Source: an uncultured bacterium
Lineage (GTDB): Bacteria > Cyanobacteriota > Vampirovibrionia > Gastranaerophilales > Gastranaerophilaceae
Reading direction: 5' to 3'
Length of the DNA stretch: 6,785 nucleotides
Assembly: GCA_902772945.1 (NCBI GenBank)
Contig: CACYCU010000104.1
Coordinates: 1 to 6,785, forward strand
Of this stretch, positions 1-5,011 are shown one piece after another (within the stretch, counting starts at the first letter, position 1; the number at the start of each line of letters is the position of its first letter). The notes below the pieces were generated by a model. The model was not told the DNA's origin. It made no database searches and saw nothing but the letters and a program-made list of their open reading frames with translations. The translations under genes were made by a program, and so were the position numbers.

Positions 1-5
1 TTCAT
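1..5 (-). CDS. Possible start of a further minus-strand gene running off the left edge
   Basis: Read on the minus strand, an ATG lies at 5-3, preceded by a purine-rich ribosome site (AGAGAGG, about 10-16) at a normal distance of five or so bases. A weak -10-like TATGAT lies at 31-26 on the same strand. Only the start codon and two more bases are inside the window, so nothing can be said about the product. It would be co-directional with, and downstream of, the small gene at 59-352. Confidence 0.35.
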
Positions 6-58
6 ATATCCCTCTCTTTAAATTTATCATACTACAAATTATTATAAAAATAACTAAT

Positions 59-352
59 CTATCGTCTAAAAACTTTTTTAATTAATGGAATGGATGCTGC
101 AGCTGCAATAATTCCAAAAATAATCTTAACAGAGAGCGGTGTCTTTTTTTCTTTTATATTTTTACTTCTTTTTACTCCTTGGTAAATATCTTGATTTAAG
201 CGGCAAAATTCTTGTGTAGCTTTCACATCTGAATATAAAATTGGTCTGTAATGGTCATTCGGCGGAACAATAACCCCCATATTCAGCGGCTGATTTTTCA
301 TATTAGAGTTTACACAATTCACACTTTCCATAACAACAATAAAACAAAACAT
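59..352 (-). CDS. Small predicted tail-anchored membrane protein, unknown function
   Basis: I do not recognise this 97-residue product. Its last quarter is one hydrophobic helix (about residues 74-91, rich in Ile, Ala and Leu) followed by a basic end KKVFRR. A lysine-rich stretch precedes it (residues 61-70), so it looks anchored by its C-terminus with a soluble N-terminal part of about 70 residues. There is no signal peptide. The start is uncertain: ATG codons at 352, 331, 301 and 280 all lack a convincing ribosome site, and an in-frame TAA closes the frame just above 352. Starting at 301 (residue 18) would give an N-terminus MKNQPLNMG. That resembles the MIRPIFFG start of the small protein at 2459-2659, and I consider it at least as likely as 352. 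The gene is divergent from the rubredoxin operon and shares its control region, so it may respond to the same signal. It may still be real but unrelated to oxygen defence. Confidence 0.6.
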   Translation of the reverse strand: MFCFIVVMESVNCVNSNMKNQPLNMGVIVPPNDHYRPILYSDVKATQEFCRLNQDIYQGVKRSKNIKEKKTPLSVKIIFGIIAAAASIPLIKKVFRR

Positions 353-365
353 AATTTAAAATTGC

Positions 366-387
366 CTTAATATATAGTTTTATTAAG
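366..387. promoter_or_regulatory. Perfect inverted repeat, candidate operator upstream of the rubredoxin promoter
   Basis: CTTAATA (366-372) and TATTAAG (381-387) are perfect 7-base inverted arms around an 8-base spacer. The repeat ends two bases before the -35 box of the rubredoxin promoter and covers the proposed -10 of the divergent minus-strand promoter. That is a typical place for a regulator controlling both directions. No known box (PerR, Fur, Fnr, Rex) matches exactly. The AT-rich background makes chance repeats more likely, so the confidence is moderate. Confidence 0.4.
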
Positions 388-396
388 TATTGACAA
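369..396 (-). promoter_or_regulatory. Possible promoter of the divergent small membrane-protein gene
   Basis: On the minus strand TTGTCA (396-391) and TATATT (374-369) are each one base from the sigma70 consensus and lie 16 bases apart. The -35 almost coincides with the plus-strand TTGACA at 390-395. The two promoters would therefore be back to back, and two polymerases could hardly bind at once. Transcription would begin near 362. That leaves about 10 bases before the ATG at 352 or about 60 before the ATG at 301. Confidence 0.35.
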
Positions 397-417
397 AAGT
401 TTGTTAACAAATAAAAT
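390..417 (+). promoter_or_regulatory. Sigma70-type promoter of the rubredoxin-rubrerythrin-flavodiiron operon
   Basis: TTGACA (390-395) matches the -35 consensus exactly. TAAAAT (412-417), 16 bases further on, differs from TATAAT in one base. Initiation would fall near 424, giving a leader of about 26 bases that includes the ribosome site AAAGGAG at 437-443. It is the best promoter in the window and the only evident one for the three genes downstream. Confidence 0.7.
400..411. promoter_or_regulatory. 12-base perfect palindrome inside the promoter spacer, candidate operator
   Basis: TTTGTTAACAAA is a perfect palindrome filling the spacer between the -35 and -10 boxes of the rubredoxin promoter and abutting the -10. 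A repressor bound here would block polymerase directly. It resembles two Rex half-sites (TTGTTAA) overlapped without the usual central spacer, so it is not a standard Rex box. The regulator is unknown. Confidence 0.45.
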
Positions 418-449
418 AGATTAAACAGGGGTAAGTAAAGGAGAAAAAT

Positions 450-587
450 ATGGAAAAATATGTATGTACAGTATGCGGATATGTTTATGATCCGGAAGAA
501 AATGGCGGAGTAAAATTTGAAGACTTAGCAGATGATTATGTATGTCCTCTTTGCGGAGTCGGTAAAGACCTATTCCAAGAACAATAA
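450..587 (+). CDS. Rubredoxin, short 45-residue type
   Basis: This small cytoplasmic iron-sulfur electron carrier holds one iron by four cysteines. The 45-residue protein begins MEKYVCTVCGYVYDPEE. The ligands are C6-x2-C9 with the usual Gly-Tyr after the first knuckle, and C32-x2-C35 in YVCPLCG. Most rubredoxins have 52-54 residues. This one lacks about seven residues between the two cysteine pairs, as in the 45-residue rubredoxin of Desulfovibrio desulfuricans, with which it lines up without gaps as far as I recall it. Tyr30 stands where nearly all rubredoxins have Trp. The start is fixed by AAAGGAG six bases upstream. The stop codon runs straight into the rubrerythrin ribosome site, so the two genes are co-transcribed. 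It is the likely electron donor to the rubrerythrin and flavodiiron protein downstream. A rubredoxin reductase is not seen in the window. Confidence 0.95.
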   Translation: MEKYVCTVCGYVYDPEENGGVKFEDLADDYVCPLCGVGKDLFQEQ

Positions 588-598
588 GGAGAGAAATT

Positions 599-1141
599 AT
601 GCCGGAATTAAAAGGAACTAAAACAGAACAAAATTTATTGACAGCATTTGCAGGTGAATCTCAAGCTCGTAATAAATATACTTATTATTCATCTCAAGCT
701 AAAAAAGAAGGGTTTGTTCAAATAAGTAAAATTTTTGAAGAAACAGCAAATAATGAAAAAGAACATGCAAAATTGTGGTTTAAAGCTCTAAATAATGGTA
801 AATTGCCTGAAACTGCAAAAAATCTTGAAGATGCAGCAGGCGGAGAAAACTACGAATGGACAGATATGTATGCTCAGTTTGCAAAAGAAGCAAAAGAAGA
901 GGGCTTTGAAGATTTAGCAAAACAGTTTGAAATGGTTGGTCAAATTGAAAAAGCTCATGAAGAAAGATATAAAAAACTTCTTCAAAACTTAAAAACGAAC
1001 GAAGTATTTATAAAAAAAGATGTAGTAATTTGGGAATGTGCAAATTGCGGTCACATTCATGTCGGAGAAAAGGCTCCGGAAGTTTGCCCGGTTTGTAATC
1101 ACCCGCAAGCTTACTTTTTTATAAAAGCCGAAAATTATTAA
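599..1141 (+). CDS. rbr: Rubrerythrin (NADH-linked hydrogen peroxide reductase)
   Basis: Rubrerythrin reduces hydrogen peroxide to water in the cytoplasm of anaerobes, taking electrons from rubredoxin. At 180 residues the length is usual. Residues 1-135 form the four-helix ferritin-like diiron domain: E20 in FAGESQARNKY, E53-x2-H56, E86 in EWTDMY, and E117-x2-H120. Residues 142-180 are a C-terminal rubredoxin-like domain with C147-x2-C150-G-H and C163-x2-C166. The position three after E86, where many family members have Glu (EWTEMY), is Asp89 here. That is a conservative change in what I believe is the mobile carboxylate ligand. The start has a strong AAGGAG that overlaps the rubredoxin stop, 11 bases away. 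An intrinsic terminator follows within ten bases of the stop. The family assignment is very secure. The peroxidase role is family knowledge, not something shown here. Confidence 0.96.
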   Translation: MPELKGTKTEQNLLTAFAGESQARNKYTYYSSQAKKEGFVQISKIFEETANNEKEHAKLWFKALNNGKLPETAKNLEDAAGGENYEWTDMYAQFAKEAKEEGFEDLAKQFEMVGQIEKAHEERYKKLLQNLKTNEVFIKKDVVIWECANCGHIHVGEKAPEVCPVCNHPQAYFFIKAENY

Positions 1142-1148
1142 AAAAAAG

Positions 1149-1178
1149 AAGATTCTTTGGTAACGAAGAATCTTTTTT
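1149..1178 (+). terminator. Intrinsic terminator inside the operon, between rubrerythrin and the flavodiiron gene
   Basis: AAGATTCTT (1149-1157) pairs perfectly with AAGAATCTT (1166-1174) around a short loop, and six T lie at 1173-1178. The stem is AT-rich, so termination is probably incomplete. Only 16 bases separate the T run from the flavodiiron start codon, and they hold its ribosome site, leaving no room for a new promoter. Confidence 0.75.
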
Positions 1179-1194
1179 GTTATAGGAGAAAATA

Positions 1195-2379
1195 ATGAAA
1201 TTTCAAGAAATTAGGAATAATATATATTATTGCGGATTAAATGATGTACATAGAAAAATATTTGATGAATTAATACCCTTGGAACATGGTACTAGTTATA
1301 ATTCTTATTTAATAAAGGGTTCTGAAAAAATAGCGATTATTGATACAATGTATCCGCCGTTTACTGAAGAATATCTGAAAAATTTGGAAGAAAACGGGAT
1401 TGCAAAAATTGATTACATTATTGAAAACCATGGAGAACAGGATCATTCAGGTTCTATCCCTGCGTTATTGAAAAAATATCCGGAGGCTATAGTTGTTACA
1501 AATTCAAAAGTAGCTGAGAACATAAAATCAATGTTGTTAGTGCCAGATGAAAAAATTAAAGTTATAGAAAATAATGAAGAAATTTCATTAGGTGACAAAA
1601 CTCTAAGATTTTTGATTTCTCCGGGTGTTCATTGGCCTGATACAATGTTTACGTATATTGTTGAGGATAATGTAATTTCAACTTGCGATTTTTTAGGTGC
1701 ACATTATACGTTTGATGATGTATTTGCAATTCCGTCAGAAGAACTTGAACATAGTGCAAAAAGATATTATGCGGAAATAATGATGCCTTTTAGAGTAATG
1801 TGTAAAAAATATACGCAAATGTTAAAAGACATGAAAGTTGATATGATTTTACCAAGTCATGGACCGGTCTATAAAGAACCAAATTATATATTGGATTTGT
1901 ATTCAAATTGGACATCGGATTCGCCTGAAAATCTCGTCGTACTTCCATATGTATCTATGTATGAAAGTACCAAGTCTATGATTGACTATATGGCAGAAAA
2001 ATTGGGAGCAAAAGGAATAAAAACATATAAGCATGATGTTGTTGATGATGACTTAGGTGAACTTGCAATGCGATTAGTTGATGCTGCAACAATAGTATTG
2101 GGTACATCAATGGTTCTTGCAGGTCCTCATCCTGCATCTGTAAATTTGGCTTACATAACATCTGTTCTAAAACCAAAGGCAAAATTTGCTGCATTAGTCG
2201 GCTCATATGGCTGGGGTGGAAAATTGTTTGATTTGATATCACAGATATTAAACCCTTTAAGATTGGATATTGTATCTGAACCGCTTTTAGTAAAAGGGAA
2301 ACCAAAAGCTGAAGATTTTGCAAAGTTAGATGAAATTGTAAATGCAATATCCGAAAAGCATAATAGCTTGTTTAAATAA
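1195..2379 (+). CDS. Class A flavodiiron protein (rubredoxin:oxygen/NO oxidoreductase)
   Basis: This cytoplasmic enzyme reduces O2 to water, or NO to N2O, with electrons from rubredoxin. The first 245 or so residues are the metallo-beta-lactamase-like diiron domain. H79-x-E81-x-D83-H84 (NHGEQDHSG), H146 (GVHWPD), D165 (TCDFLG) and H222 (PSHGP) give the full ligand set. The presence of Glu81 and Asp83 distinguishes it from hydrolytic relatives. Residues about 250-390 are a flavodoxin-like FMN domain with the phosphate loop SMYESTKSM and a later GSYGWGG. At 394 residues it is the simple class A form, with no fused rubredoxin or flavin reductase, which fits the separate rubredoxin gene at 450-587. 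The ribosome site TAGGAG is seven bases before the ATG. Expression most likely depends on read-through of the terminator just upstream. Whether O2 or NO is the main substrate cannot be read from the sequence. Confidence 0.96.
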   Translation: MKFQEIRNNIYYCGLNDVHRKIFDELIPLEHGTSYNSYLIKGSEKIAIIDTMYPPFTEEYLKNLEENGIAKIDYIIENHGEQDHSGSIPALLKKYPEAIVVTNSKVAENIKSMLLVPDEKIKVIENNEEISLGDKTLRFLISPGVHWPDTMFTYIVEDNVISTCDFLGAHYTFDDVFAIPSEELEHSAKRYYAEIMMPFRVMCKKYTQMLKDMKVDMILPSHGPVYKEPNYILDLYSNWTSDSPENLVVLPYVSMYESTKSMIDYMAEKLGAKGIKTYKHDVVDDDLGELAMRLVDAATIVLGTSMVLAGPHPASVNLAYITSVLKPKAKFAALVGSYGWGGKLFDLISQILNPLRLDIVSEPLLVKGKPKAEDFAKLDEIVNAISEKHNSLFK

Positions 2380-2458
2380 TCTTAATAAATTGTTTAAATT
2401 TGGCAATTCTATAAATTTTATTGTTTTTAAATTAACATAGGTAAATTGGAGGCAATAC

Positions 2459-2659
2459 ATGATAAGACCAATATTTTTTGGAAATGCAGAACAACCGGGA
2501 GCATTGTCCAATGTTTCCGTAACAAAACAACCGGAACAACAAGTTCCGAAAGAACAACCGGATACATTCACACCATCCGCAAAAACTGAGGAAGCTAATC
2601 CTCAACCGGATCCGAATGATAAATTCGAAAAAAGTGAAGAAAAATCAGATGAAAAATAA
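2459..2659 (+). CDS. Small disordered Gln/Pro/Glu/Lys-rich protein, unknown function
   Basis: I do not recognise this 66-residue product, but it looks like a real gene. GGAGG lies six bases before the ATG, and a strong intrinsic terminator begins at its stop codon. The protein starts MIRPIFFGN and then becomes hydrophilic and low in complexity, with Gln-Pro four times (residues 12-13, 24-25, 33-34, 49-50), each encoded CAA-CCG. It ends in a charged tail of Lys, Glu, Ser and Asp. No cysteine, membrane helix or signal peptide is present, so a soluble, intrinsically disordered protein is expected. It lies 79 bases after the flavodiiron gene with no convincing promoter or terminator between, so it may be the last gene of that operon. 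From memory, short proteins with an early Pro-Ile-x-Phe-Gly element recur in Gastranaerophilales-type genomes. I cannot check that here. Confidence 0.7.
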   Translation: MIRPIFFGNAEQPGALSNVSVTKQPEQQVPKEQPDTFTPSAKTEEANPQPDPNDKFEKSEEKSDEK

Positions 2660-2685
2660 AGAGCCTCAGAAATGAGGCTCTTTTT
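2658..2685. terminator. Strong bidirectional intrinsic terminator between convergent genes
   Basis: GAGCCTCA (2661-2668) pairs perfectly with TGAGGCTC (2673-2680) around the tetraloop GAAA, which is a stable GNRA loop in the plus-strand transcript. AAA before and TTTTT after extend it. The plus direction has five T. The minus direction has a T-rich run (TTTATTTTT) after the stem, so thrS transcription can end here too. The stop codon of the small gene (2657-2659) overlaps the 5' edge, and the thrS stop (2687-2689) is two bases from the 3' edge. Confidence 0.92.
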
Positions 2686-2686
2686 A

Positions 2687-4480
2687 CTATGCTTTTGCAA
2701 AAGATTCCGAATTCCTTGATTCAATTTCTTTAACAATTTTGTCAATAAATTCGTCTATCTTAAAGGTTCCAACCTGTCCAATACCTCTTGCACGAACTGC
2801 AACAGTGCCGGATTCTGCTTCTTTGTCTCCAACAACACAGACATATGGAATTTTCTTGTCTTGAAGACTTTCTCTAATCTTGTAATTCATAGATTCTGAC
2901 CTGTCATCAAGGTTAACTCTCAAACCTGCATCTCTCATTTTTTTGTAAACCTGTTCCGCAAAATCAATATGCTTTTCATTCGAAATAGGAACGATTGCAA
3001 CTTGTGTAGGAGCAAGCCAAGTTGGAAATGCGCCTGCATAATGTTCAATCAAAATTCCGTGAAATCTTTCCATAGAACCGAAGATTACGCGGTGAAGCAT
3101 TAGAGGAGTCTTTAATTGACCGTCTTTGTCTTGGTATTTGATGTCAAATCTTGCAGGAAGATTAAAATCTAACTGGATTGTTGCACACTGCCATGTTCTT
3201 CCGATAGCATCTTTGATTTTAAAGTCGATTTTCGGACCGTAAAAAGCACCGTCACCTTCGTTAATATCGTACTTCATACCTCGACGTTCCATAGCTTCTT
3301 TCAAGCCCGCTTCAGCTTTATCCCAATTTTCGATTTCACCGACAAAGCTTTCAGGTCTTGTTGACAATTCTACTTCAAATTCCATATTAAAGATTTTCAT
3401 AGTGTCTGCAACAAAATCAATAACTCCGTTGATTTCATCAACAAGTTGTTCCGGAGTACAGAAGATATGCGCATCGTCTTGAGTAAAGCCTTGAACACGA
3501 GTTAAGCCTGAAAGGGCACCAGATTTTTCTTTACGATAAACAGTGCCGAGTTCAGCCATTCTTAAAGGTAGTGAGCGGTATGAATGTCTGTTTGATTGGT
3601 AAATTAAAATGTGGAACGGACAATTCATTGGTTTTATAACGTATTGGTCGTCTGAATCTTCATCTTTCTGGACAAAAAACATATTTTCTTTGTAGTGATC
3701 CATGTGTCCGGAGATTTCCCATAGCTTTGATTTAGCGATTTGGGGCGTAAACACTATTTGATAACCTCTTTTTCTGTGTTCAGATCTCCAATAATTTTCG
3801 ATTTGTTCTCTGACTACGCCTAAATTTGGGTGCCACAATACAAGTCCACCGCCCATTTCATCTCTTGTAGAGAAAAGATCGAGTTTTGCTCCGATTTTTC
3901 TGTGGTCGCGTTTTTCTGCTTCTTCTATAAAATGAAGGTAATCAGCTAATTCTTCTTTTGACCAAAAAGCTGTAGCATAAATTCTTTGAAGCATTTTATT
4001 TTTTGCATTACCTCTCCAGTATGCACCTGCAACCTTCAATAATTTGAATGCATTAGCTTTAATATATGACGTGTTTGGAAGATGCGGACCTGCGCATAAA
4101 TCATTAAATAAAACATTCCCGTCTTTGTCTTTGGTCAAATATAGAGTTGGGTTGTCATTTTTATGTTCTTCCAATAGTTCTGCTTTGTAGATTTCGCCTT
4201 GTGATTTAAAATCTGCGATTTGTGCTTCTACATCAGGAATGACATATTTTTCAAATGAAAGATTCTGTTTTACAATATTTTTCATTTCATCTTCGATTTT
4301 AATTAAATCGTCTTCAGTAAAAGCATGTCCGTCTGTTAAATCAAAGTCATAATAAAAACCGTTATCAACAGCCGGTCCTATTGCAAGCTTTGCTGACGGA
4401 AATAATTTTTGTACGGCCTGTGCCATAATGTGTGATGTTGAGTGTCTGAGTACTCTCAAAGTTTCTTCATTCTTTTCCAT
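2687..4480 (-). CDS. thrS: Threonyl-tRNA synthetase lacking the N-terminal TGS domain
   Basis: This enzyme charges tRNA-Thr with threonine in the cytoplasm. The 597 residues begin almost directly with the editing (N2) domain: H13-x3-H17 (RHSTSHIMAQ), later NGFYYDF, then C129-x3-H133 (CAGPH), which clear mischarged serine. The class II catalytic core follows at about 200-490. It has the zinc ligands C287 (MNCPFH), H338 (DDAHIF) and H463 (MLHRV), motif 2 around R316 (VYRKEKSG), and motif 3 at R472 (GSMERFHG). Residues about 492-590 are the anticodon-binding domain. Typical bacterial ThrRS has about 640 residues with a TGS domain of about 60 residues first. Here an in-frame TGA (4498-4496) lies only 15 bases above the ATG, so no longer reading is possible. 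The start has AAAGGA just upstream. The leader contains paired hairpins. No infC, rpmI or rplT follows; the gene ends at a terminator. Confidence 0.97.
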   Translation of the reverse strand: MEKNEETLRVLRHSTSHIMAQAVQKLFPSAKLAIGPAVDNGFYYDFDLTDGHAFTEDDLIKIEDEMKNIVKQNLSFEKYVIPDVEAQIADFKSQGEIYKAELLEEHKNDNPTLYLTKDKDGNVLFNDLCAGPHLPNTSYIKANAFKLLKVAGAYWRGNAKNKMLQRIYATAFWSKEELADYLHFIEEAEKRDHRKIGAKLDLFSTRDEMGGGLVLWHPNLGVVREQIENYWRSEHRKRGYQIVFTPQIAKSKLWEISGHMDHYKENMFFVQKDEDSDDQYVIKPMNCPFHILIYQSNRHSYRSLPLRMAELGTVYRKEKSGALSGLTRVQGFTQDDAHIFCTPEQLVDEINGVIDFVADTMKIFNMEFEVELSTRPESFVGEIENWDKAEAGLKEAMERRGMKYDINEGDGAFYGPKIDFKIKDAIGRTWQCATIQLDFNLPARFDIKYQDKDGQLKTPLMLHRVIFGSMERFHGILIEHYAGAFPTWLAPTQVAIVPISNEKHIDFAEQVYKKMRDAGLRVNLDDRSESMNYKIRESLQDKKIPYVCVVGDKEAESGTVAVRARGIGQVGTFKIDEFIDKIVKEIESRNSESFAKA

Positions 4481-4493
4481 ATTATCCTTTCTA

Positions 4494-4519
4494 TCTCAAT
4501 CGAAAACCCTCGAAAGAGA
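4494..4519 (-). promoter_or_regulatory. thrS leader hairpin B, proximal to the start codon
   Basis: In the thrS transcript, UCUC (4519-4516) pairs with GAGA (4497-4494) and UCGA (4513-4510) with UCGA (4503-4500). A symmetrical UU/UU internal loop separates the two helices, and a six-base loop GGGUUU closes them. It ends about 13 bases before the ATG, next to the ribosome site. It shares 4511-4519 with hairpin A, so both cannot form together. The folding was done by eye, and function is inferred. Confidence 0.35.
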
Positions 4520-4546
4520 ATTCCTGTGAGGTGGATCCCTCCAACG
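4511..4546 (-). promoter_or_regulatory. thrS leader hairpin A, candidate translational operator
   Basis: In the thrS transcript, GAGGGAUCC (4541-4533) pairs with GGAAUUCUC (4524-4516), eight of nine positions including two G-U pairs, around the eight-base loop ACCUCACA. Two more pairs (CG/CG) extend it past a U-U internal loop, giving outer limits 4546 and 4511. The same positions would be A-C mismatches in a plus-strand RNA, so the fold belongs to the thrS direction. In E. coli, ThrRS represses its own mRNA by binding leader hairpins that mimic tRNA-Thr. This loop lacks a plain Thr anticodon, so any parallel is only suggestive. Confidence 0.4.
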
Positions 4547-4555
4547 TACAATAAA

Positions 4556-4584
4556 CTTATACTACTAAAATAACTTTTATACAA
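4556..4584 (-). promoter_or_regulatory. Possible thrS promoter
   Basis: On the minus strand TTGTAT (4584-4579) and TATAAG (4561-4556) are 17 bases apart and would start the transcript near 4549, right at the foot of hairpin A, giving a leader of about 69 bases. A rival pair is TTGTTA (4602-4597) with TATAAA (4581-4576), but its spacer is only 15. Neither is strong. Confidence 0.35.
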
Positions 4585-4617
4585 GTATTAGTGACGTAAC
4601 AAAAATTTACACAGATT

Positions 4618-4646
4618 TTGCCCAATGGTGTATTTTGTTGTAGAAT
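4618..4646 (+). promoter_or_regulatory. Probable promoter of the ssb-kinase-pdxA operon
   Basis: TTGCCC (4618-4623) and TAGAAT (4641-4646, one base from consensus) are separated by 17 bases. Initiation would fall near 4653, leaving about 23 bases before the ssb start and including the ribosome site AAAGAGG at 4662-4668. This placement also argues against the in-frame ATG at 4625 as the ssb start. Confidence 0.5.
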
Positions 4647-4675
4647 TTTTATTATTAATTGAAAGAGGTTTATTT

Positions 4676-5011
4676 ATGAATACTGCAATATTAGTAGGAA
4701 GAGTTGGCAGAGATGCTGAAATAAGATATTTTGAATCAGGTAAGGTAAAGGCTAACTTTTCTGTTGCTGTAAACAGATGGGATGCAAAAACAAAATCTGA
4801 AATTGCCGATTGGTTTAATATCGATGTATGGGATAAATTAGCAGAATTTGCAGGCGAATATGTAAAAAAGGGTTCTCAACTTGTTGTTGAGGGTAGAATT
4901 GCCCAAAATAAATGGACAGATAAGGCAACCGGCAATGATAGAGAAAGCTTTCTTATTATTGCAAATAATATTAGACTTTTAGGTTCGAAAAGAGACTTAG
5001 AACAAATATGA
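4676..5011 (+). CDS. ssb: Single-stranded DNA-binding protein, short cyanobacterial-type without acidic tail
   Basis: SSB coats single-stranded DNA during replication, repair and recombination. From the ATG at 4676 the product has 111 residues and is one OB-fold: MNTAILVGRVGRDAE, then RYFESGKVKANFSVAVNRW, DWFNIDVWDK, and VKKGSQLVVEGRI. I chose this start over the in-frame ATG at 4625. AAAGAGG lies seven bases upstream, the family begins here, and the extra 17 residues would be hydrophobic and unlike any SSB. Most bacterial SSBs have a flexible linker ending in an acidic DDDIPF-like tip that recruits partner proteins. This one stops at LLGSKRDLEQI with no tip, as in the short SSBs of Cyanobacteria that end LLGSRRD. 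The last four bases overlap the start of the kinase gene (ATGA), so translation of the two is probably coupled. Confidence 0.95.
   Translation: MNTAILVGRVGRDAEIRYFESGKVKANFSVAVNRWDAKTKSEIADWFNIDVWDKLAEFAGEYVKKGSQLVVEGRIAQNKWTDKATGNDRESFLIIANNIRLLGSKRDLEQI

Noticed and set aside
400..411. Rex-type redox repressor site
   Set aside because: The half-sites TTGTTAA and TTAACAA are present but overlap, and the central spacer expected between them is missing. I kept it only as an unassigned palindrome.
1976..2347. Open frame of 123 codons on the minus strand inside the flavodiiron gene
   Set aside because: The product is a Leu/Gln/His-rich translation of the opposite strand of a well-supported enzyme, with no ribosome site or family resemblance.
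2380..2458. Terminator or promoter between the flavodiiron gene and the small gene
   Set aside because: Only a weak 5-base AATTG/CAATT pairing and scattered TA-rich hexamers are present, with no convincing -35/-10 pair or T-run hairpin.
2326..2571. Minus-strand open frame of 81 codons across the small Q-P gene
   Set aside because: It overlaps the end of the flavodiiron gene and most of the small plus-strand gene, which has the better ribosome site and a terminator. Its Cys-rich start is the reverse reading of the repeated codons.
4481..4560. T-box riboswitch before thrS
   Set aside because: The leader is too short and lacks the conserved T-box sequence (AGGGTGGNACCGCG). The GGGATCC found there is part of a simple hairpin.
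4625..4675. Longer ssb reading from the ATG at 4625
   Set aside because: It would add 17 hydrophobic residues not found in SSBs, has no ribosome site, and starts upstream of the likely transcript start. The ATG at 4676 has AAAGAGG at the right distance.
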